Source: Methanoculleus sp. (lineage in GTDB: Archaea > Halobacteriota > Methanomicrobia > Methanomicrobiales > Methanoculleaceae). Taken from it: a stretch of 10,104 nucleotides of DNA. Position 1 is the first letter of the stretch. Each line of letters starts with the position of its first letter. The translations under genes and the position numbers were made by a program. Where the stretch lies: positions 1-10,104 of the forward strand of contig JALNXI010000064.1 of assembly GCA_023230425.1 (NCBI GenBank). Reading direction: 5' to 3'. Positions 1 to 6,416 of this stretch are shown in pieces. The notes beneath the pieces are model-generated. The model ran no database searches, was not told the DNA's origin, and saw only the letters and a list, made by a program, of their open reading frames with translations.

Positions 1-332
1 CAGGGGGCGGGGGCAGTCATGGCGATACCCAGGGGAAAGCCGTGCCCCGGATTGCAATCAAGCGGGAACACCCAGATGAGATCTCAACAACGTTTAGTAT
101 CAGTTGTTTCGTAGGGCACTACCAAATTATCAGGCCCTGTTTGGTGTTCGCCCCCACCCCGCCCCCCGTGGCGATAGCCACCACGGTCCACTGCATGGGG
201 CGAGCCGCACCAGAACCCACAAGATAAGGTGAAATGCTCCACCAGAGGTTTTGCGCGGAAGCACCCGGCCCGGCCCGGAGCCCCCTCACTCCGCAGATCC
301 CGAATCTTATCGATTTGCGTTTAAAATCACCG

Positions 333-340
333 TTTAAATA
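333..340 (+). promoter_or_regulatory. TATA-like box upstream of the flippase-like gene
   Basis: TTTAAATA fits the archaeal TATA consensus. A start site about 25 bases downstream would fall near 360 and leave a leader of roughly 115-120 bases before the ATG at 481. The core TTTAAA is palindromic, so the box could also work toward the left, but no left-going gene is seen. There is no experimental support. Confidence 0.45.
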
Positions 341-401
341 GTAGCCGCACGATACCTTATTAGTCAGATTTCGGGTATTTTTCTCTTGAAATTGCCCGAA
401 T

Positions 402-420
402 TCCGCAAAAAAATTGCGGA
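402..420. repeat. Perfect inverted repeat in the leader of the flippase-like gene
   Basis: TCCGCAA (402-408) and TTGCGGA (414-420) are perfect inverted copies around an AAAAA loop. It lies 60 bases before the ATG at 481. Just upstream, TTCGGG (370-375) and CCCGAA (395-400) form a second inverted pair. Both lie inside the transcript predicted from the TATA box at 333-340, so they could fold in the mRNA leader. An operator is the other option. Confidence 0.4.
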
Positions 421-480
421 TGTCAATCGGGGTCTGGGGATCGGACTGCGAAGTCTGTCCCACACCCGGGAGCGTAGAGC

Positions 481-1521
481 ATGAAGAAGTCTCAATGGAA
501 GTGGCTGCTCGTCTCGATCAGTTTTAGCGCCCTCGTTATGGCGGGTGTCCTGTACTTCACCGTCGACGAGACGACGATCGACTACATCAGTCGCGTAAAC
601 CCGTTCTACCTGCTCCTTGCCGCTCTCCTCCACATCGTCTCGCTCGGGTTCTGGGCGCTCCGCATCCAGAAGATGTCGGCATCACTCGGCTACCGGGTGA
701 ACTTTAAGCACTGCCTGAACCTGGTGCTGGCGAACATGCTCGTTGCGGCGGTCACCCCATCACAGGCGGGCGGTGAGCCGGTCCGGATCCACGAACTCTA
801 CCGGGCGGGCGTCCCGGTCGGGGATGCCACCGCTGTCGTCGTTATGGAGCGGATCCTTGACGGGATTGTCCTCGGGGCACTCGGAGCCTTTGCCATGCTC
901 TTCCTCGGCAGGTACTGGAGCAGCCTTGCCTCGGGATTCAGCGGCGTGAGTTTCATAATGTACGCCGCCTGGATATTCGTCACCCTCTTCGTCCTGATCT
1001 TCGTCTACTCGGTGAGAAACCCGGATTACCTCAAACGGGTCCTCAGACGGATGTCATGCTGGATCGACCGGCGCTGGCACTTAAAGCGGTTCGAGCACCT
1101 CCTGGGGACGATCGACCGGGAAGTGGACAACTTCAACCAGGGTCTCGTCAAGTTCGTGAACTACGGAAGGAGCGGCCTCGTATGGGGTATGTTCTTCACC
1201 ATGCTCTTCTGGTTCTCTGAGTTCATCATAGCATCACTGCTCCTTATGGGTCTCGGGCAGTCGCCGTACCTCATCGAGTCGTTCGTTGTCCAGCTCGTCC
1301 TCGCCATCATCATGATGATCCCGCTCACGCCCGGGGGCTCGGGCGTTGCGGAGCTCGGCGCCACGTCGTTCTACAGCCTCTTCATCCCGTCATCGATCGT
1401 CGGCATCTTCGTCCTCCTCTGGCGACTGATCCTCTACTATCTCAACATCCTTCTCGGCCTGCTGCCGAGCCTCTCCATTATGCGGCGTGAGTTCCTTGCC
1501 CGCGCCAAAAAACAGCGGTGA
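481..1521 (+). CDS. UPF0104 / AglD-type flippase-like integral membrane protein
   Basis: A 346-residue polytopic membrane protein of the lysylphosphatidylglycerol synthase transmembrane / UPF0104 family, the same domain found at the C-terminus of archaeal AglD. Hydrophobic segments lie near residues 8-26, 41-60, 79-92, 117-143, 156-176, 232-257, 265-282 and 300-331. Two family signatures are clear: TPSQAGGEPVR at 92-102, followed by a conserved MERILD (122-127), and PLTPGGSGVAELG at 281-293. No glycosyltransferase or lysyl-transferase domain is attached, so this is the stand-alone membrane form. By family it is probably involved in moving lipid-linked intermediates or in envelope lipid or glycan synthesis, but the substrate cannot be read from sequence. 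The ATG at 481 follows GGGAG by eight bases, a good ribosome site. It is 46 bases upstream of the DUF151 gene and may be co-transcribed with it. Confidence 0.85.
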   Translation: MKKSQWKWLLVSISFSALVMAGVLYFTVDETTIDYISRVNPFYLLLAALLHIVSLGFWALRIQKMSASLGYRVNFKHCLNLVLANMLVAAVTPSQAGGEPVRIHELYRAGVPVGDATAVVVMERILDGIVLGALGAFAMLFLGRYWSSLASGFSGVSFIMYAAWIFVTLFVLIFVYSVRNPDYLKRVLRRMSCWIDRRWHLKRFEHLLGTIDREVDNFNQGLVKFVNYGRSGLVWGMFFTMLFWFSEFIIASLLLMGLGQSPYLIESFVVQLVLAIIMMIPLTPGGSGVAELGATSFYSLFIPSSIVGIFVLLWRLILYYLNILLGLLPSLSIMRREFLARAKKQR

Positions 1522-1533
1522 TTGACCCCAAGG

Positions 1534-1540
1534 TTTAAAC
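1534..1540 (+). promoter_or_regulatory. Weak TATA-like element before the DUF151 gene
   Basis: TTTAAAC lies in the 46-base gap between the flippase-like gene and the DUF151 gene, about 30 bases before the ATG at 1568. This spacing would give a very short leader. The two genes could equally share one message. Confidence 0.3.
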
Positions 1541-1567
1541 ATCATAACGCTCATGTCAGGTGATCAC

Positions 1568-2014
1568 ATGACTGCTCAAAGTTGCAAGGTGCAGGGCGTG
1601 TTCATGTCGGTGAGCGAGGTGGGAGCAGCGCCGACTGTCGTCCTGGATGCCGGGGGCGACAGCACAATACCCATATACGTCGGGCTCTGGGAAGCGATCT
1701 CGATAAGCAACGCGCTCAATAGTGAGATGCTTCCCCGGCCCATCACTCACGACCTCATTGTTGAACTCTTCCGGAACTTTGAGATAGTTCTCGATGCCCT
1801 GCACATCGATTCTCTGGAGGAAGGGGTTTTTTACGCTAAACTCCTCCTCAGGCAGGGCTCGCGCACCGAGGTCATGGACTGCCGGCCGAGCGACGGGATA
1901 GCCATTGCTCTGCGCTACCGGGCTCCCATCATGATCGAGGATACGGTTGTAGAGTCCGCAGCAGTGAAGAAGGACGACCTCCCGAGGATGGTGGACCTGA
2001 AGGACTACCTTTGA
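1568..2014 (+). CDS. DUF151 bifunctional-nuclease-family protein
   Basis: A 148-residue soluble protein of the bifunctional nuclease (DUF151) family. Visible family features are the N-terminal VQGVFMS-like strand, a PIYVG-xWEA segment (35-43), PRPITHDL (56-63), and RPSDGIAIALR (106-116), followed by the acidic-tailed region ending in DLKDYL. The length is normal for archaeal members, which consist of the single domain; some bacterial homologues carry an added UVR domain that is absent here. Plant and bacterial relatives have been reported to have RNase/DNase activity, but the role in archaea is not established. I chose the ATG at 1568 because GGTGATC (1559-1565) matches the end of 16S rRNA at proper spacing. 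An in-frame ATG at 1553 lies upstream of that site and is less likely. The next gene is convergent. Confidence 0.88.
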   Translation: MTAQSCKVQGVFMSVSEVGAAPTVVLDAGGDSTIPIYVGLWEAISISNALNSEMLPRPITHDLIVELFRNFEIVLDALHIDSLEEGVFYAKLLLRQGSRTEVMDCRPSDGIAIALRYRAPIMIEDTVVESAAVKKDDLPRMVDLKDYL

Positions 2015-2018
2015 TCGG

Positions 2019-2069
2019 CTCCGGGGAGGGTTGTAACAGGAGCGTCAACCGGGCGAAGCCGCCCCGGAG
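2019..2069. terminator. Inverted repeat between convergent genes, possible two-way terminator
   Basis: CTCCGGGG (2019-2026) and CCCCGGAG (2062-2069) are perfect eight-base inverted copies separated by 35 bases. They fill most of the 65-base gap between the convergent ends of the DUF151 gene and hisE. There is no long T-run on either strand, so it does not look like a classical archaeal oligo-T stop. Its place suggests an end structure shared by both transcripts. Confidence 0.35.
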
Positions 2070-2079
2070 AAGAATGTGG

Positions 2080-2373
2080 TTACTTCCGGCGTGCGGCGAG
2101 CTCGTCGAGCACGTCCGCCACATCGGTGCCTGAGGCCTGAAGCGCCACCAGGAAATGGAAGAGGAGGTCGGCCGCTTCGGAGACCGTCCTCTCCGGGACC
2201 TGATTCTTTGCGGCCAGGATGAACTCAACCGCCTCTTCGCCGACCTTCTCCAGGGATTTGTCGATCCCTTTCCGGTGGGTCAGGACGGAACTGACGTAAC
2301 TATCGGCCGACGGGTGCTCAGCGCGGTCCTGGATGACCTGCCAGACCTCATCGAGGATGCTCCAGTCACGCAT
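2080..2373 (-). CDS. hisE: Phosphoribosyl-ATP pyrophosphatase
   Basis: A 97-residue HisE, which hydrolyses phosphoribosyl-ATP to phosphoribosyl-AMP and pyrophosphate, the second step of histidine synthesis, in the cytoplasm. The all-alpha MazG-like fold signature is plain: HPSADSYVSSVL (20-31), then KSLEKVGEEAVEFILAA (39-55) with the metal-binding acidic residues, and SEAADLLFHFLVAL (65-78) with the second acidic pair. The length is typical of free-standing HisE; no HisI domain is fused. The frame is open much further upstream, but the ATG at 2373 begins the conserved domain and is preceded by GGGAGG six bases away, so longer starts are rejected. The start overlaps the end of nusA by eight bases, pointing to translational coupling. 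No other his gene lies in the window. Confidence 0.93.
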   Translation of the reverse strand: MRDWSILDEVWQVIQDRAEHPSADSYVSSVLTHRKGIDKSLEKVGEEAVEFILAAKNQVPERTVSEAADLLFHFLVALQASGTDVADVLDELAARRK

Positions 2374-2806
2374 GGGCGTCCTCCCGTGCCAGCACCTCAC
2401 CGAGGTCGGTATCGAAGTACCGGGAGAGGAGGAGCCGTGCCTTCTCGATGGTGCACCCGCCTTTCCCGATGGCGATACCGAGATCGCCCTTATTGATGTA
2501 GACGTTGAGCCTTCCATCGTCCACTCTGTTGATACCGACGACGTCGGCCGGTTTAAATACGTTTCTTGAGAATTTCTCGATCTCGGGAGAGTATTCAACC
2601 ATCTCGATACGTTTCCCGAGGACCCGCTGCATCTTCCTGATATTGCTTCCCTTCCGACCGATAGCGAGACCCATATCTCCTTCTTTTATGAGGTACACTA
2701 TGCGGTCGAAGCGCTCGTCGATGATGCAGTCAAGCGCGGTCGCCCGGGTGAGAATTCTCAGCTCTTCGATATATCGTCGCTCTTTAAAACATATTGTTCG
2801 TATCAT
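2366..2806 (-). CDS. nusA: Archaeal NusA-like transcription elongation/termination factor
   Basis: A 146-residue archaeal NusA made only of two KH RNA-binding domains; the S1 domain and RNA-polymerase-binding N-terminal domain of bacterial NusA are absent, as is normal in archaea. KH1 carries the GxxG loop GRKG (50-53) within MGLAIGRKGSNIRK. KH2 carries GKGG (114-117) within GIAIGKGGCTIEKA. The linking segment RVLGKRIEMVEYSPEIEKF (61-79) is typical of the family. It probably binds nascent RNA and modulates elongation or termination. The start at 2806 has only a weak ribosome site (GGGGA), but is preceded by a TATA-like box at 2856-2865. It overlaps hisE. In many archaea nusA sits in the rpo-rpl30e-nusA-rpsL cluster; here it pairs with hisE instead, so a second copy elsewhere is possible. 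Confidence 0.9.
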   Translation of the reverse strand: MIRTICFKERRYIEELRILTRATALDCIIDERFDRIVYLIKEGDMGLAIGRKGSNIRKMQRVLGKRIEMVEYSPEIEKFSRNVFKPADVVGINRVDDGRLNVYINKGDLGIAIGKGGCTIEKARLLLSRYFDTDLGEVLAREDAHA

Positions 2807-2855
2807 TGAAGAAGTCCCCGATGGGAATGATGCGGTATGATGTAGTCGCCGGGAG

Positions 2856-2865
2856 AATATATATC
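2856..2865 (-). promoter_or_regulatory. TATA-like box for nusA-hisE
   Basis: Read on the - strand this is GATATATATT, in the 90-base gap between the end of the histidine kinase-like gene and the start of nusA at 2806. A start site about 25 bases downstream would give a leader of roughly 25 bases. It suggests that nusA-hisE has its own promoter and does not depend on read-through from the kinase-like gene. Confidence 0.5.
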
Positions 2866-2896
2866 TGAGTACCCCGGGACGCTGGATGTCGCCGGC

Positions 2897-4366
2897 CTAG
2901 CACTTCTGCAGGATCACCTTTATTGCTGCTCCCTCCCCCGGTCTGCCGGGCACCCGGTCCGCCGCCCAGACGCGCCCGCCGTACTGGTTCGCGAGGGTCT
3001 TGACGATATGAAGCCCAAGACCCCTGCTTCCGGACGCTGTTTTGCTCCCGTGGCTGAAGCGATCGAATACGTTGGGCTTTAAGTGGTCCGGTATGCCGAT
3101 GCCGGTATCGGCTACCGTCAGTGTCACGGTATCTCCGGTCTCCATGATGGATATATCGATCCGCACCTTCATACCGCCGAACTTGATGCTGTTGCTGATC
3201 AGGTTGGATACGATGTGTTCGAGGAGAGGGTTTGCCCAGACCATGTGGCTCTCTCCTTCGTACCTGATGTCGATGCCTGCGTAGCGCCGTATCTGGCCGC
3301 GGACGATGCTGTCCAGATCAACTGGCTCCAGGCGGATACGGTGTTTGTTGAGCGTATTCAGGAGTTCAACGTTCTTGATGACATTGATCCCCTGCTCGAC
3401 CGTGTTCTTGACCCTCTGAGCGAGTTCCGCCTCCTCACCGGAGAGCCGCTCCCGGAGCATCTCGATTACCGTTGCCGCAACCATGTTGGTGTTGTATATG
3501 TCAGTGCCGAGCAGATCGAGATAGAGGCTGGAGAGCCGGCTGGTCTCCTGGAGGGTCCGTTCACGGATGAGGTCCCGGGTGATGTCGCGGCTGACCCCGG
3601 TGGCCGCCACGACCTTTCCCGAGGGGCCGTGCAGGGGATGAATGGTGACCTGAAACGACCGCTGGCCGCCGTGCCATGAGAACGACCGGGTCTCGGCTAC
3701 AACCTCTCCTCCCGCGATGACCCGCCGCGCAGCCCCGATCAGGTAGTCTGCTTCCTCTGCCGGGAACAGGGCGTGGGGTGTCTTCCCCACGACTTCTTCG
3801 GGGACTACGCCCATCTCCCGGGCGCCGGTCCAGAAGAACTGGGAAAAGATGCCGTCCCGGTTGAGCGTGAAGATCATGTCCGGGAGAGAACTCGCCAGGA
3901 TCTGCACCTGCTCCGCCGACATGCTGGAAGACTCTTCGGCTGACCTCTCTTCCGGCGTATCCCGGATTGTCTCTACCGCGCCGATCTGTCTGCCGGTGGA
4001 GTCGTAGAGGGGGGCAGCCATACAGACAACCTCTCTGCCGGGTACCGGGGTGATGCGCGACCCGGTGAGCAGCTCTTCGCCTTCAGGGGGCAGTAGGCGG
4101 TAGTGGTCGCTCCCGGAATCGCTGTGATTCAAGATGCAGTTCGCCAGCGTAGGAAGCTTCTCGCCAAACAGCGCTTCCCCATGTGCGTAACTTCCTTCTC
4201 CTATGATATCTCCCGAAGAGATGCCGGTATACCGTTCCATGCAATCGTTCCAGACGATCACCCGCCCCTCGCAGTCAAGAACGAGTGCCGGTTGCTGGAG
4301 ATGCTCGAAGATACTCATGGGTATCTGGCTGCGATTCATGGACTTCCTGACTCTTTCCTGATTCAT
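2897..4366 (-). CDS. PAS-PAS histidine kinase-like protein lacking the phospho-acceptor histidine
   Basis: A 489-residue soluble sensor with no membrane segment. Numbered from the ATG at 4366, it has a PAS domain at about 15-135 (MSIFEHLQQPALVLD), a second PAS at about 155-262 (ILASSLPDMIFTLNRDG to SRDITRD), a dimerisation/phospho-acceptor-like helical region at about 270-345, and a HATPase_c domain at about 370-489. The ATP site looks complete: N-box with N388 and N392, DTGIGI from D420, and the G-rich GSRGLGLHIVK from 446. In the H-box, where methanogen relatives usually read HDI-N, this protein has LLGTDIYN, with Thr at 288. It may therefore be a non-canonical or pseudo kinase, or a partner in a heterodimer. 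No response regulator is adjacent. In-frame starts at 4372 (GTG), 4378 (ATG) and 4381 (GTG) are alternatives; a GGGTGAT just upstream suits 4372 best by spacing. Confidence 0.85.
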   Translation of the reverse strand: MNQERVRKSMNRSQIPMSIFEHLQQPALVLDCEGRVIVWNDCMERYTGISSGDIIGEGSYAHGEALFGEKLPTLANCILNHSDSGSDHYRLLPPEGEELLTGSRITPVPGREVVCMAAPLYDSTGRQIGAVETIRDTPEERSAEESSSMSAEQVQILASSLPDMIFTLNRDGIFSQFFWTGAREMGVVPEEVVGKTPHALFPAEEADYLIGAARRVIAGGEVVAETRSFSWHGGQRSFQVTIHPLHGPSGKVVAATGVSRDITRDLIRERTLQETSRLSSLYLDLLGTDIYNTNMVAATVIEMLRERLSGEEAELAQRVKNTVEQGINVIKNVELLNTLNKHRIRLEPVDLDSIVRGQIRRYAGIDIRYEGESHMVWANPLLEHIVSNLISNSIKFGGMKVRIDISIMETGDTVTLTVADTGIGIPDHLKPNVFDRFSHGSKTASGSRGLGLHIVKTLANQYGGRVWAADRVPGRPGEGAAIKVILQKC

Positions 4367-4475
4367 CTTCACACGCATCACCCGGGAACGGATCTCGTCC
4401 CCGCAAAGCCGCGAGAAGGCCTCCTTATCCGGGTCTCCGGGAGGGTCCTCCGAGCTGGCAGGTACAGCGCCCCTT

Positions 4476-4483
4476 GTTTATTA
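4476..4483 (-). promoter_or_regulatory. Weak TATA-like element for the histidine kinase-like gene
   Basis: Read on the - strand this is TAATAAAC, about 110 bases upstream of the chosen start at 4366. It is the best AT-rich candidate close to this gene, but the match to consensus is only partial. Confidence 0.25.
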
Positions 4484-4660
4484 CTGCTTCCGGTCTCTGG
4501 CGGTACTCCCTGTGTCTCCGCGATACCTGCACCAGAAGGCGACGAAGGCAGGGGCACTCGCCGGGGGCCGGGATAAACACGCTGGAAAAGTGTCTGGGAC
4601 CGTCACTTAAAAGAGTGTCTATTTATTCTCTTCGAAATATACTGGCCGGAGGATTTGTTA

Positions 4661-4668
4661 TTTATATC
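4661..4668 (+). promoter_or_regulatory. Consensus TATA-like box inside the long spacer
   Basis: TTTATATC, preceded by TTGTTA, fits the archaeal TATA consensus. A + strand start near 4690 would fall in the CCCGGG inverted repeat, with a 150-base leader to DUF432 or an independent small RNA. The overlapping - strand word is GATATAAATA, so the box could also serve the divergent kinase-like gene with a leader of about 270 bases. Direction cannot be decided from sequence. Confidence 0.35.
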
Positions 4669-4803
4669 TTCTCAGATCACCCCGGGTCAGAGCGGCCCGG
4701 GTTGCTACAATATCCTGGTTTAATGCAGGTATCGGGACAACGGGCCGCTTCAAACCGCCCCTCTGGATCGGGTGCGAGGACGCGAAAGCCGGCGACTCGC
4801 GTC

Positions 4804-4819
4804 ATTAACGTAAGTTAAT
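4804..4819. promoter_or_regulatory. Inverted repeat overlapping the DUF432-mscS promoter, possible operator
   Basis: ATTAAC (4804-4809) and GTTAAT (4814-4819) are perfect inverted copies around GTAA. The right arm overlaps the TATA-like box of the DUF432 gene, so a dimeric regulator bound here would compete with TBP. No matching second copy was noticed elsewhere in the window. Confidence 0.4.
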
Positions 4820-4823
4820 ATTT
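4815..4823 (+). promoter_or_regulatory. TATA-like box for DUF432-mscS, leaderless start
   Basis: TTAATATTT is centred about 24 bases before the ATG at 4843, which is the usual distance from an archaeal TATA box to the first transcribed base. No ribosome-binding sequence precedes the ATG. Both facts together suggest a leaderless mRNA beginning at or beside the start codon. Confidence 0.5.
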
Positions 4824-4842
4824 GAGTATTTGCAGATTATAG

Positions 4843-5550
4843 ATGATGTTCGGGCGTTACAACGACACTTTTCGCTACGAATTCGGCGATATTCTGGTGG
4901 AAACCGTGCGAATTGGCGGTCTCCTGACCTACCAGCGGAGGTGCGAAGGGCAGACGTTCGAGCGGATCCTGGTCTCGAAGACGGGCGAGATCATCATCAA
5001 CCCGGTGGAACCGGTCAACCTCCCCAAGGAGATCACGGATTACCTGCTGATGGAGTTCTCCCCGATGCTCATCGAGCCCGGCGTCAGCCAGACGGTCTAC
5101 CTGAAGTTTCCCATCGAGGTCGGTGTCTTCCTGGAGGCGGCAAGGGATATCGAGGTGCTCGACGTCTTTGGTCTCGGCACCCAGAAGTATACGCTCTACG
5201 GCCCCCCGACCAGCGGCGTCATCGCCCGCTGGTACCAGAGTGCTGTATACACGGAGGCTCCCCCGGTTGAGTCTTTCCGCGAGGGGGTGATGGAACTCTC
5301 CATCCAGAACGCATCCCACGAGTGGGCCGAGGTCTCGTGCGCCGTCTTTGACAGTGTCGATATGAAGATCTACTACAATGATGTCGTAACGACCACTGCC
5401 GCGATGAAGATCATCACTCCGACTATGGCGGAGACGGACTTCACCGACGCCCCGCTCAGGCCCGACATGACGCGGTCCATCGAGTTGTATACGGCACGCA
5501 AGATCCCGGTCATCAATCGGGGGTATCTGATGGAGTGGGGGTTGTCGTGA
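4843..5550 (+). CDS. DUF432 family protein coupled to MscS
   Basis: A 235-residue protein that I assign to DUF432, an archaeal family of unknown function. It has no signal peptide or membrane helix and is rich in predicted beta strands. Visible features are the N-terminal FGRYNDTFRYEFGDI, a middle INPVEPVNLPKEITDYLLMEF (52-72), the strand-rich KFPIEVGVFLEA (88-99), GLGTQKYTLYGPPTSGVIARWY (110-131), and a C-terminal PVINRGYLMEWGLS. The start is the ATG at 4843, or the next codon at 4846; the promoter spacing favours a leaderless message. The stop codon overlaps the GTG start of mscS (GTGA), so the two proteins are probably made together. Inference: a cytoplasmic accessory or regulator of the channel. 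As far as I recall, DUF432 genes often neighbour mscS in methanogens, which supports the link but does not prove it. Confidence 0.8.
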   Translation: MMFGRYNDTFRYEFGDILVETVRIGGLLTYQRRCEGQTFERILVSKTGEIIINPVEPVNLPKEITDYLLMEFSPMLIEPGVSQTVYLKFPIEVGVFLEAARDIEVLDVFGLGTQKYTLYGPPTSGVIARWYQSAVYTEAPPVESFREGVMELSIQNASHEWAEVSCAVFDSVDMKIYYNDVVTTTAAMKIITPTMAETDFTDAPLRPDMTRSIELYTARKIPVINRGYLMEWGLS

Positions 5551-6407
5551 CGTTCAACGTGACCGAGGTCCTGGAGATTCCCATCGGCGTCGGATCGATC
5601 ACCGTCGAGAGTCTCCTGTATTTTGCCGTCATCCTCGTGGTCGGCATTGCCGTCGCGAGGGTAGTCTCAACAAACGTCCGGCGAGCCCTCATGGAGCGGC
5701 TTCCAAAGAGCGAGCGCGAGTTGCTCGTGAAGCTGGTCTACTACGGCATCGTTCTCTGGGCGCTCGTCATCGCCCTCCCGCAACTCAAGTTCGACCTCTC
5801 TGGTCTCCTGGTGGCCGGGGGCATCGCCGGTCTCGTCATCGGTTTTGCCAGCCAGAGCGTCGTCTCGAACCTGGTCTCCGGTATCTTCCTCATGTTCGAG
5901 CACCCTATCAAGATCGGCGACGGCATCAACGTCGCGGGCGTCAGCGGCAGTGTCGAGGATATCCGTATCCTCTCGACGATCGTCAAGACGCATGACGGGA
6001 TCTTTACCCGGATCCCGAACGAGAAGGTCTTCACATCGAACATCACCAACTACGTCCACAACGCCGCCCGGAGGTTTGAGTACCAGATCAGCGTCCGGTA
6101 TGAGGACGATGCAGACGCCGCGATACGGATAATCAAAGAGGTCATCTGGACCCATCCGTTCGCGCTGAAGAGCCCGGCACCGTCGGTCTTCGTCGATAAT
6201 TTCGGTGATGACGGCGTCAATCTGACGGCCTACATCTGGGCGCCGGCCCGGAACTGGTGGGATGTCAGGACAAGCCTCCTCTGGCAGATCAAGCAGAAAC
6301 TCGAGGAGAACGGCATCGAGATGCCCTACCCGCAGAGGACTGTCTGGTTTGCAGATGAACTCAAGGTGACGACCGGCGATACCGGGACGAAGGGAGCGGA
6401 AGAATAA
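5547..6407 (+). CDS. Small-conductance mechanosensitive channel, MscS family
   Basis: A 286-residue MscS-type channel that opens under membrane tension to release solutes during hypo-osmotic shock. Helices lie at about 20-40, 60-78 and the pore-lining Gly/Ala-rich helix 86-116 (AGGIAGLVIGFASQSVVSNLVSG). The beta domain follows with HPIKIGDGINV (119-129), GSVEDIRILSTIV (134-146) and RIPNEKVFTSNITNY (155-169), then the alpha/beta vestibule to PYPQRTVW (260-267). The length matches minimal three-helix MscS proteins. I prefer the GTG at 5547, which overlaps the DUF432 stop as GTGA; an in-frame GTG at 5535 has less room for a ribosome site. A CTTTTT run follows the stop. The gene is the second of a two-gene operon and converges with the MBL-fold gene after only seven bases. 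Confidence 0.93.
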   Translation: MTFNVTEVLEIPIGVGSITVESLLYFAVILVVGIAVARVVSTNVRRALMERLPKSERELLVKLVYYGIVLWALVIALPQLKFDLSGLLVAGGIAGLVIGFASQSVVSNLVSGIFLMFEHPIKIGDGINVAGVSGSVEDIRILSTIVKTHDGIFTRIPNEKVFTSNITNYVHNAARRFEYQISVRYEDDADAAIRIIKEVIWTHPFALKSPAPSVFVDNFGDDGVNLTAYIWAPARNWWDVRTSLLWQIKQKLEENGIEMPYPQRTVWFADELKVTTGDTGTKGAEE

Positions 6408-6410
6408 CCT

Positions 6411-6416
6411 CTTTTT
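6411..6416 (+). terminator. Oligo-T end after mscS
   Basis: CTTTTT lies four bases after the mscS stop codon, a typical archaeal oligo-T termination signal. It overlaps the stop codon of the convergent MBL-fold gene, so the + strand transcript ends within or just past that gene's 3' end. Confidence 0.45.

Larger units (their letters stand above)
1..480. other. Non-coding or unassigned left flank
   Basis: No gene can be supported here. Frame 3 on + is open from the window edge to 227, and a - strand frame is open from 463 to 119, but neither gives a recognisable protein, signal peptide or domain. The segment contains C-rich runs (about 150-167), a short hairpin GTGGC-GATA-GCCAC (168-181), and an AT-rich part (about 305-420) with a TATA-like box and two inverted repeats, annotated separately. 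The left edge could contain the tail of a gene that begins outside the window. Confidence 0.6.
4367..4842. other. Long intergenic region between divergent genes
   Basis: About 475 bases separate the - strand kinase-like gene from the + strand DUF432 gene. The frames open here give low-complexity Arg-rich translations with no recognisable domain, so I call none. It has AT-rich islands near 4475-4490, 4605-4670 and 4800-4845, each with TATA-like words, and a GC-rich inverted repeat CCCGGG (4681-4686 and 4696-4701). A short RNA transcribed from the box at 4661-4668 is possible. Confidence 0.55.

Noticed and set aside
21..180. Near-identical words GGCGATACCCA (21-31) and GGCGATAGCCA (170-180)
   Set aside because: Only two short copies, 10 of 11 bases alike, without further flanking similarity; chance is sufficient.
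3..227. + strand frame open from the window edge, possible gene tail
   Set aside because: The translation is not recognisable and the composition is biased by C-runs. It cannot be ruled out without the upstream sequence.
119..463. - strand open frame of 114 codons in the left flank
   Set aside because: No recognisable domain, and it covers the AT-rich promoter-like segment and inverted repeats upstream of 481.
2374..2598. Longer N-terminus for hisE
   Set aside because: It would lie entirely inside nusA coding sequence, and the ATG at 2373 has a strong ribosome site and begins the conserved domain.
3083..3679. + strand open frame (198 codons) inside the histidine kinase-like gene
   Set aside because: It is the antisense of clear kinase domains with no domain or ribosome site of its own.
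4586..4620. Direct repeat AGTGTCT (4589-4595 and 4614-4620) as possible operator or CRISPR-like repeat
   Set aside because: Two seven-base copies only, with no third copy and no symmetric arrangement.
4474..4818. + strand open frame in the long spacer
   Set aside because: Arg-rich translation without a domain; it runs through TATA-like boxes and a hairpin, so it looks non-coding.
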